Of a stretch of 10,335 bases of DNA, positions 5,838 through 10,335 are shown piece by piece (position 1 is the first letter of the stretch; the number at the start of each line of letters is the position of its first letter). The stretch lies in assembly GCA_002451555.1 (NCBI GenBank), contig DKCU01000047.1:35320-45654 (forward strand). The letters are read 5' to 3'. A program made the translations under genes and the position numbers. Origin of the DNA: Candidatus Segatella albertsiae (GTDB lineage Bacteria > Bacteroidota > Bacteroidia > Bacteroidales > Bacteroidaceae). The notes beneath the pieces were generated by a model. The model saw only the letters and a program-made list of their open reading frames with translations, was not told the origin of the DNA and searched no databases.

Positions 5838-6995
5838 TTATTTCCAAATCTTCTTGGTGCTACCATCGCTCATCTTCACGATGTTGAGGCCCTTGGACAA
5901 TTCCTTGCGGCTGTTGCCATTCAAGTCGTAGATACCTTTCACTTCACGGTTGCCATTCAAGTCGTAAATACCTTCAAGTCCTTTCTTCAGGGCCTTAATG
6001 CCAGTAGAAGTATTGGACTTCTCTATTCTCATCGTGACGATGACAGGCTTGTGGTCGCTCTCTTCCATCTCGGTATCTACTTCAAAGTGGATGGCTGAAA
6101 TATGAGTGTCGCCATCCTTTGGATTCAGATAGATGACTTTATCCACCACTTCGCCTTGGAGATAACCTAACTCGCTTGCCATTAGCGGAGCGTCGCCCAA
6201 CTTGGGATAGTTCCCATCTTTGCAAAGTTCCACCCAAGCATCCTTGACATCGTAGATACCTTTCGCCAAAATTGGATTGATGAACAAGCCGAGGATGTTA
6301 TCACGAGTATAACGGCAGTTGGTGTCGCCCATGACGATGACAGGTCGATGGCTGTCCTTGGCAATTATCGCATCACGAAGTTGCTCCAACTGGGAGGCAC
6401 GTGCCTCGTTGTCCTTGGTGTCTGTGTCGGCATCCATGTGCAAGATATAGACATCCATGTCGATGCCGTCGCCCAAGTTGATGAGGTAATATCGGTAGCC
6501 TTTGGTAATCATTTCGTCGTTGCCATGGTCAACCCAACCGTAACACTTGTTCCATTTTGTCCAAGACTCCGATTCCTTAGGAAAAGAAAAGGGAGCCTTG
6601 CAGAGGAGGCTCAAGCCGTCAACGTCGAAGCGTGCATTCCATTTGAAATTTTTTAAATTGATTCCGCCTCTAGCCGTTCCTACCTGGTAATCGCTTTTAC
6701 CGAGACCTTCGATAAGGTCTCCATGATAATTGAAATCCTCGCTGAGAGCCCAGATGTCGATATTGCTTTGGGCGATGTATTGCCCGATTTTCTTGGCACC
6801 TTCCGCACCCTTTCCGTCCGGGTTGACACTAATCCAACCAAACTTCTGTGGTAGCCCATCCACATTGAAAGGACAAACCTTGAATTCCTTATTGATATAG
6901 TTGTTATCCGAATGCTCTGCTTTTGCATTGAATACATAAGCCGAAAGTAGGATGCTCACAAAAAGCAACCAACTAGACTTCATAAATCTTTTCAT
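5838..6995 (-). CDS. Exported endonuclease/exonuclease/phosphatase-fold hydrolase, possibly sphingomyelinase-like
   Basis: The 385-residue product has a signal peptide (MKRFMKSSWLLFVSILL, cleavage after NAKA) and a full EEP catalytic domain (about 38-325). Metal and catalytic motifs appear in order: Asn44 in CPFNVDG, Glu86 in LSED, His186 and Asp188 in LHMDA, Asp224/Asn226 in GDTN, Asp285 in VDKV, and Asp314/His315 in SDHKP. The fold hydrolyses phosphodiesters with Mg2+. Export, the KGYRYY strand and the absence of DNA-binding extras suggest a lipid or small-molecule phosphodiesterase such as a sphingomyelinase, but a secreted nuclease is equally allowed. The C-terminus (about 342-385) holds a duplicated GIYDLNGN and then KGLNIVKMSDGSTKK, the tail shared with the downstream gene. 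The start at 6995 gives a proper signal peptide; Met5 (6983) is an alternative. It is the first gene of a two-gene leftward unit. Confidence 0.82.
   Translation of the reverse strand: MKRFMKSSWLLFVSILLSAYVFNAKAEHSDNNYINKEFKVCPFNVDGLPQKFGWISVNPDGKGAEGAKKIGQYIAQSNIDIWALSEDFNYHGDLIEGLGKSDYQVGTARGGINLKNFKWNARFDVDGLSLLCKAPFSFPKESESWTKWNKCYGWVDHGNDEMITKGYRYYLINLGDGIDMDVYILHMDADTDTKDNEARASQLEQLRDAIIAKDSHRPVIVMGDTNCRYTRDNILGLFINPILAKGIYDVKDAWVELCKDGNYPKLGDAPLMASELGYLQGEVVDKVIYLNPKDGDTHISAIHFEVDTEMEESDHKPVIVTMRIEKSNTSTGIKALKKGLEGIYDLNGNREVKGIYDLNGNSRKELSKGLNIVKMSDGSTKKIWK
5863..5896 (-). repeat. Tail-coding DNA repeat, copy B
   Basis: This encodes KGLNIVKMSDG and matches 4835-4868 at 33 of 34 bases. 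The two copies end adjacent genes whose other domains differ. Confidence 0.75.
5914..5974 (-). repeat. In-frame 36-bp tandem duplication in the phosphatase-fold gene tail
   Basis: Positions 5914-5938 and 5950-5974 match at 24 of 25 bases with a period of 36 bp, exactly 12 codons. The protein shows GIYDLNGN twice (residues 342-349 and 354-361), so the first part of the tail motif is doubled without breaking the frame. Confidence 0.85.
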
Positions 6996-7061
6996 CCTTA
7001 TTGTTAAATGTATTAATATATAATTACTTATTGAATTGAGATTCCTTGTTTTAACAGGCTG

Positions 7062-7092
7062 CAAAATTACGAAAAAAACTAATAGGTTGCAA
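7062..7092 (-). promoter_or_regulatory. Bacteroidota-type promoter of the phosphatase-fold operon
   Basis: On the minus strand, TTG (complement of 7090-7092) is followed after exactly 20 bp by TAATTTTG (complement of 7062-7069), fitting the TTG-N20-TAnnTTTG consensus. The leader to the start codon at 6995 would be about 60 nt and AT-rich. Confidence 0.75.
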
Positions 7093-7170
7093 GAAGTTTT
7101 AAAGAAAACTGCCTAAAATCGACAAAAAAGTGATTAAAGCGGCAAAAATAGTGCTTGAATCAAAAAGAAA

Positions 7171-7200
7171 GGGACTTCCGAAGTTGCCTTCGAAAGCCCC
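7171..7200 (-). terminator. Rho-independent terminator of the ROK kinase gene
   Basis: On the minus strand GGGGCTTTCGAAG pairs with CTTCGGAAGTCCC over 13 bp (two G-U pairs) around a GCAA loop, a GNRA-type tetraloop, followed by TTTCTTTTTG. It lies about 85 bp after the kinase stop codon and upstream of the next leftward promoter, so it insulates the two transcripts. Confidence 0.85.
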
Positions 7201-7205
7201 AGGTT

Positions 7206-7222
7206 GGCTCCACGCCGGAGCC
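7206..7222. repeat. Small hairpin GGCTCC-N5-GGAGCC
   Basis: A perfect 6-bp inverted repeat lies between the kinase stop and its terminator. It may help terminate the transcript or protect its 3' end; alone it lacks a U-tract. Confidence 0.45.
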
Positions 7223-7237
7223 TCATGTATAACTATT

Positions 7238-7285
7238 TGAAAGGAGGAACAAAGTGAATTTGTCTCCTTCTGAAAGGAGGAACAA
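7238..7285 (+). repeat. 15-bp direct repeat TGAAAGGAGGAACAA, two copies
   Basis: The copies are at 7238-7252 and 7271-7285, 33 bp apart. The second abuts the kinase stop codon. In the second copy, CTCCTT (7264-7269) can also pair with AAGGAG (7274-7279). The AAGGAGG core looks like a plus-strand ribosome site, but no rightward gene follows, so that resemblance is probably accidental. Confidence 0.7.
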
Positions 7286-8266
7286 TTATAAATCCCAACC
7301 CACGGCACTGGCACCGAGTACCGCTGCCGAGCTACCATCGAGGGTAGAAACCAAGAACTTGGCCTTGCCCTTGAATATCTTGAGCACGCTCTTGTCGTAA
7401 GCTTCCTTCACAGGCTTCATCAGCAAGTCGCCAGCCTTGGTCAGACCGCCGAAGAATACGAATGCCTCTGGAGATGAGAATGCTGCGAAATCAGCGCAAG
7501 CTTCACCGAGCATCTTGCCAGTGAACTCATATACTCTCTTGGCCAAGGCATCGCCCTTGCCAGCTGCCACGCTCACGTCGTAAGAAGTGATGTCCTCTGG
7601 CTTCATGTCGCGGAGCAGAGATGGCTCGTCGCTCTTCTCCAGGAACTCACGTGCCGTGCGAGCCACACCTGTTGCTGAGCAATATGCCTCCAAGCAACCC
7701 TTGCGACCACAACCGCATGAGCGACCTTCCTCGCCACGTACCATGATGACGTGACCCAACTCGCCTGCGAAACCATCGCAGCCATAGACCATCTGACCGT
7801 TGATGACGATACCAGAGCCTACGCCCGTACCCAATGTGATGTCGATGAAGTTCTTCATGCCACGAGCCACGCCGTATGTCATCTCGCCGAGAGCCGCAGC
7901 ATTAGCATCGTTGGTCAGAGCCACAGGGATGCCACCCAGTGCGTCGCTGAAGAGCTTAGCCAAAGGCACTACGCTTGTGTGAGCCCAAGGCAGGTTAGGA
8001 GCGAACTCGATAGTGCCCTTATAGAAATTGCCGTTAGGAGCACCGATACCCATCGCCTTGATTTTGTCGATGCCGCCCACCGTGTCGATGATAGGCTTGA
8101 GTGCTTCCACTGACGCTTTTACATAATCATTTACATCATCATAACCACCAGTCTTGATTGCTGTTGTAGCCTTGATTTCACCACGAGCATCTACGATGCC
8201 GAAGACGGAGTTTGTACCACCCAGGTCCAGTCCGATCACGTATGACTTAAGTGCATTTTCTGTCAT
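7286..8266 (-). CDS. ROK-family sugar kinase, glucokinase type
   Basis: The 326-residue cytoplasmic kinase has the complete ROK signature. The N-terminal phosphate-binding loop is GLDLGGTN (12-19), the catalytic base is Asp120 in TNDANAAALGE, the second glycine-rich loop is LGTGVGSGI (145-153), substrate residues Glu169 and His172 lie in GELGH, and the zinc-binding cluster CGCGRKGC carries Cys184, Cys186 and Cys191. There is no N-terminal helix-turn-helix, so it is an enzyme and not a ROK repressor. It should phosphorylate glucose with ATP; in Bacteroidota, related RokA-type enzymes also accept mannose or N-acetylglucosamine, so the name glk or rokA depends on a specificity that is not readable here. 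The start at 8266 is preceded by AAGGA, a plausible ribosome site. It has its own promoter and terminator and is monocistronic. The length is normal for the family. Confidence 0.92.
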   Translation of the reverse strand: MTENALKSYVIGLDLGGTNSVFGIVDARGEIKATTAIKTGGYDDVNDYVKASVEALKPIIDTVGGIDKIKAMGIGAPNGNFYKGTIEFAPNLPWAHTSVVPLAKLFSDALGGIPVALTNDANAAALGEMTYGVARGMKNFIDITLGTGVGSGIVINGQMVYGCDGFAGELGHVIMVRGEEGRSCGCGRKGCLEAYCSATGVARTAREFLEKSDEPSLLRDMKPEDITSYDVSVAAGKGDALAKRVYEFTGKMLGEACADFAAFSSPEAFVFFGGLTKAGDLLMKPVKEAYDKSVLKIFKGKAKFLVSTLDGSSAAVLGASAVGWDL

Positions 8267-8332
8267 GTTTTCCTTGTTTTATTTAGTTAGAATTTTGTTC
8301 TTGTTCTGTTGTAAATTCTTCAATTTATGGCA

Positions 8333-8363
8333 CAAAGATAGAAAAAACTTCTCATAAAACAAA
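8333..8363 (-). promoter_or_regulatory. Bacteroidota-type promoter of the ROK kinase gene
   Basis: On the minus strand, TTTG (complement of 8360-8363) is followed after 19 bp by TATCTTTG (complement of 8333-8340), an excellent match. The -33 box lies inside the first TAAAAC-AAA-GTTTTA palindrome (8355-8369), so a protein bound there would block this promoter. The leader would be about 60 nt. Confidence 0.82.
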
Positions 8364-8414
8364 GTTTTAGGCTAAAAAATTTGCATAAAACGAAGTTTTA
8401 GCGTAAAAAGTTAC
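8353..8414. promoter_or_regulatory. Two tandem 31-bp repeats, each with palindrome TAAAAC-N3-GTTTTA (candidate operators)
   Basis: Units 8353-8383 and 8384-8414 agree at 25 of 31 positions and abut directly. Each holds a perfect 6-3-6 inverted repeat: TAAAAC-AAA-GTTTTA at 8355-8369 and TAAAAC-GAA-GTTTTA at 8386-8400. The 31-bp period is close to three helical turns, placing both palindromes on the same face of the DNA. They lie between divergent promoters and one overlaps the kinase -33 box. This is what a cooperative dimeric regulator's operator pair looks like. The regulator is not encoded in the window. Confidence 0.65.
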
Positions 8415-8434
8415 TAGATATGGCTAAAAAGTAG

Positions 8435-8442
8435 TATCTTTG
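8435..8442 (+). promoter_or_regulatory. Promoter -7 element of the LysE-family gene
   Basis: TATCTTTG matches TAnnTTTG exactly. No good TTTG is found 19-21 bp upstream (only TTAC near 8411), so it may need an activator or be weak. The expected start of transcription falls within a few bases of the ATG at 8451, implying a leaderless or nearly leaderless mRNA, or true initiation at the ATG at 8460. Confidence 0.65.
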
Positions 8443-8450
8443 CGCTCTGT

Positions 8451-9128
8451 ATGAGTTTAATGTTTCCAATAGAGATAAACATTCTTGATTTCATTTTCAA
8501 GGGTATTATCATAGGTATTATTGCCTCGGCTCCAATGGGACCGGTGGGCATATTGTGTATTCAGCGCACCTTGAACAAGGGGCGTTGGTATGGTTTTGTG
8601 ACGGGCATCGGCGCCGCTTGCAGCGACATCGTGTATGCGCTCTTCACAGGTCTGGGCATGAGTTTCGTGATGGATTTCGTCAACAATGCGCAGAACAAGT
8701 TTTATCTTCAGATTTTCGGCGGCTTGCTTCTTCTGGTCTTCGGTATCTATTGCTTCAAGAGCAATCCTACCAAGAACATGCACCAGAGCAGCAACAAGCA
8801 GGGCACGCTGTTGCACAACGGCATCACGGCATTCTTCGTCACGTTGTCCAATCCGCTCATCGTGTTCCTCTTCATGGCGACCTTCGCTCAGTTTGCCTTC
8901 GTGGTGCCCGATATGCCATTGGAGATGGGAGTGGGGTATCTGAGCATCGTCTTCGGTGCCTTGCTCTGGTGGTTTGGCTTGACGTGGTTGGTCGATAAAA
9001 TCCGTGGTAAGTTTGACACCAACGGCATCCTTATTATTAATAAGGTAATAGGAAGCGTGGTCATCATCTTCTCGGTCATCGCCCTGATAGGTACGATTTT
9101 CAATCTCTACCATCTTCCGGAGTTTTGA
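8451..9128 (+). CDS. LysE-family membrane exporter
   Basis: The 225-residue protein is almost entirely hydrophobic, with about six membrane segments near residues 12-35, 46-70, 84-104, 123-145, 155-178 and 198-220. The N-terminal ASAPMGPVG (25-33) followed by a basic stretch (QRTLNKGRW) is the conserved LysE/RhtB motif. A second short conserved stretch, TLSNPL, begins the fourth segment. The family exports amino acids (lysine, arginine, threonine, homoserine) or related small compounds across the inner membrane. The particular substrate cannot be read. It is divergent from the ROK kinase, shares the operator-like region with it, and precedes the DUF4924-type gene on the same strand. Two in-frame starts exist, 8451 and 8460. 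The first is taken here, but the promoter position makes the second attractive. Confidence 0.85.
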   Translation: MSLMFPIEINILDFIFKGIIIGIIASAPMGPVGILCIQRTLNKGRWYGFVTGIGAACSDIVYALFTGLGMSFVMDFVNNAQNKFYLQIFGGLLLLVFGIYCFKSNPTKNMHQSSNKQGTLLHNGITAFFVTLSNPLIVFLFMATFAQFAFVVPDMPLEMGVGYLSIVFGALLWWFGLTWLVDKIRGKFDTNGILIINKVIGSVVIIFSVIALIGTIFNLYHLPEF

Positions 9129-9140
9129 TGAGGCATCCTC

Positions 9141-9235
9141 CATTTAACACTTAACATTTAACATTAGTACTTAACATTAGTACTTGACATAAGCACTTAA
9201 TATTTAGCACTTAACATTTAACACTTAACATTTCT
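9141..9235 (+). repeat. Degenerate ~7-bp tandem repeat array (CAYTTAA)
   Basis: The stretch reads as CATTTAA and CACTTAA heptamers interspersed with three 13-bp variants such as CATTAGTACTTAA, running from just after the LysE stop to six bases before the DUF4924-type start. It fills the whole gap and leaves no recognisable promoter or terminator. Such arrays arise by slippage, and length changes could alter the spacing or the leader of the downstream gene. Confidence 0.8.
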
Positions 9236-9240
9236 AAAAG

Positions 9241-9795
9241 ATGTTTGTAGCGCAAGAACTTAGAAAGAAGAGCATAGCAGAATACTTATTGTATATGTGG
9301 CAGATAGAGGACATCATCCGAGCTTACGGCTGTTCACTCCCTGTCATCAAGAAGCAATATATCGAGCGATTCGATTTCACCGACGAGCAGAAGGAGGAGG
9401 AAATCGACTGGTTTGGCAACCTCATCCGCATGATGAACGAGGAGGGCAAGCGTGAGTCGGGACACCTTGACATCAACAAGGTGTTGCTACAGGATGTCAT
9501 CGACCTGCACGGCCGTCTCTTGCAGAGCAGCAAGTTTCCTATCTACAACGCCGAGTATTACAAGGTGTTGCCTTTCATCGTGGAGCTTCGCAACCGTGGC
9601 GACAAGAATCTCAACGAGATTGAGACTTGCCTTGATGCGCTCTATGGCGTGATGATGCTCCGACTCCAGAAGAAGCCGATCACTCCCGAGACCGAGCGTG
9701 CCATCAAGGAGATTACTGTCTTCGTGGGATTGCTCAGCGACTACTACATCAAGGATCGCACCGAGGGCTTGAAGTTCGAGGACGACGACATGTAA
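9241..9795 (+). CDS. DUF4924-type conserved protein of unknown function
   Basis: The 184-residue soluble protein has no signal peptide or membrane segment and is predicted mainly alpha-helical and charged. Its start FVAQELRKKSIAEYLLYMWQ, the middle GHLDIN and YYKVLPFIVELR, and the C-terminal ETCLDALYGVMMLRLQKK match what I recall of the DUF4924 family, which is confined to Bacteroidota and about this size. No catalytic motif is evident and the function is unknown. The acidic end (FEDDDM) is variable. It follows the LysE gene across a tandem repeat array and is followed after 98 bp by prfC on the same strand. The family name is from memory of its sequence pattern. Confidence 0.8.
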   Translation: MFVAQELRKKSIAEYLLYMWQIEDIIRAYGCSLPVIKKQYIERFDFTDEQKEEEIDWFGNLIRMMNEEGKRESGHLDINKVLLQDVIDLHGRLLQSSKFPIYNAEYYKVLPFIVELRNRGDKNLNEIETCLDALYGVMMLRLQKKPITPETERAIKEITVFVGLLSDYYIKDRTEGLKFEDDDM

Positions 9796-9820
9796 CCCGG
9801 GATTTGCAAGGTCAATTCTA

Positions 9821-9880
9821 AATTATACATTATAGATTACATATTATATATTATATATTATAATACAATATACATAGTAC
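9821..9880 (+). repeat. AT-rich degenerate repeat upstream of prfC
   Basis: Overlapping ATTATATAT-like units with a period of about nine bases fill most of the gap between the DUF4924-type gene and prfC. It is low-complexity DNA that may melt easily. A clear TAnnTTTG promoter is not seen here. Confidence 0.6.
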
Positions 9881-9893
9881 ATTAACAATAGGT

Positions 9894-10335
9894 ATGAAAG
9901 AGATAGAAAGAAGAAGAACATTTGCCATTATCTCTCACCCAGATGCTGGTAAGACAACATTGACCGAGAAGTTCTTGCTTTTCGGTGGACAGATTCAGGT
10001 GGCAGGTGCCGTCAAAAACAACAAGATACGCAAGACAGCCACTTCCGACTGGATGGACATTGAGAAACAGCGTGGTATCTCTGTTTCCACTTCCGTGATG
10101 GAGTTTGATTACCTCCCTGACGGACAGACGGGCGACCCTTACAAGGTCAATATCCTCGATACCCCTGGACACCAGGACTTTTCCGAGGACACCTACCGCA
10201 CGCTCACCGCCGTCGACTCTGCCATCATCGTGGTCGACTCAGCAAAAGGCGTGGAGGCGCAGACCAGAAAGCTGATGGAGGTGTGCCGCATGCGCAACAC
10301 GCCGGTCATTATATTCATCAACAAGATGGACCGCG
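9894..10335 (+). CDS. prfC: Peptide chain release factor 3, N-terminal part (partial)
   Basis: The first 147 residues are present and the gene runs off the right edge. The GTPase motifs are intact: G1 SHPDAGKT (14-21), the G2 region RGISVSTSV (60-68), G3 DTPGH (89-93) and G4 NKMD (143-146). The stretch DFSEDTYRTLTAVD (95-108) and SDWMDIEKQRG (51-61) are diagnostic of RF3, as opposed to EF-G or other translational GTPases. RF3 uses GTP to recycle RF1/RF2 from the ribosome after termination and works in the cytoplasm. Relative to E. coli RF3 there is a short insert around DGQTGDP (76-82). The start ATG at 9894 follows a weak AATAGGT ribosome site. Identification is secure despite truncation. 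Confidence 0.95.
   Translation, partial: MKEIERRRTFAIISHPDAGKTTLTEKFLLFGGQIQVAGAVKNNKIRKTATSDWMDIEKQRGISVSTSVMEFDYLPDGQTGDPYKVNILDTPGHQDFSEDTYRTLTAVDSAIIVVDSAKGVEAQTRKLMEVCRMRNTPVIIFINKMDR

Noticed and set aside
8457..9143. Minus-strand open frame of 228 codons covering the entire LysE gene
   Set aside because: Its composition is charged and low-complexity with no domain, while the plus strand encodes a recognised membrane transporter. It is a shadow frame.
9821..9893. Replication origin suggested by AT-rich repeats
   Set aside because: No DnaA-box cluster and no dnaA, parAB or similar neighbours are present. The sequence is simple low-complexity intergenic DNA.

Overview
The window looks like a chromosomal segment of a gut Bacteroidota, most likely Prevotella/Segatella (P. 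copri-like). Supporting signs are several Bacteroidota-type promoters (TTTG/TTG, about 17-20 bp, then TAnnTTTG), exported glycan-degrading enzymes, a DUF4924-type protein, and secreted proteins ending in a Prevotella-style C-terminal tail (IYDLNG...KG.NIVKMSDG..KK). The genus is inferred from protein style, not from a marker gene.

Region 1 (1-4800) is a plant-glycan, probably pectin, degradation locus. The start of a secreted GH2-like enzyme runs leftward off the window edge. Divergent from it, a rightward promoter serves a secreted SGNH-fold rhamnogalacturonan acetylesterase-like protein (CE12 type), followed by a secreted GH2 beta-galactosidase-like enzyme. Together they would remove acetyl groups and glycosyl side chains from rhamnogalacturonan-type pectin. 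A ~230-bp, highly structured palindromic repeat element lies between them. It is flanked by a 15-bp direct repeat and appears to have inserted into the operon.

Region 2 (4800-7100) is a leftward two-gene unit. An exported endonuclease/exonuclease/phosphatase-fold hydrolase (possibly sphingomyelinase-like) comes first. A secreted protein with no recognised function, possibly with a ligand-binding domain, follows. Both end in the same C-terminal tail, and a hairpin terminator separates this unit from the convergent GH2 gene.

Region 3 (7170-8450) holds a leftward ROK-family sugar kinase (glucokinase type) with a strong terminator and a well-formed promoter. Between it and the divergent LysE-family exporter gene lie two tandem 31-bp repeats. 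Each contains the palindrome TAAAAC-N3-GTTTTA, and one covers the kinase -33 box, so this looks like an operator pair.

Region 4 (8450-10335) is rightward: a LysE-family membrane transporter, a degenerate ~7-bp tandem repeat array, a DUF4924-type protein, an AT-rich repeat, and the start of peptide chain release factor 3 (prfC), cut by the window edge.

No tRNA, rRNA, CRISPR array, transposase gene or phage gene was seen. The most unusual items are the covarying palindromic element at 1877-2106 and the paired operator-like repeats at 8353-8414.
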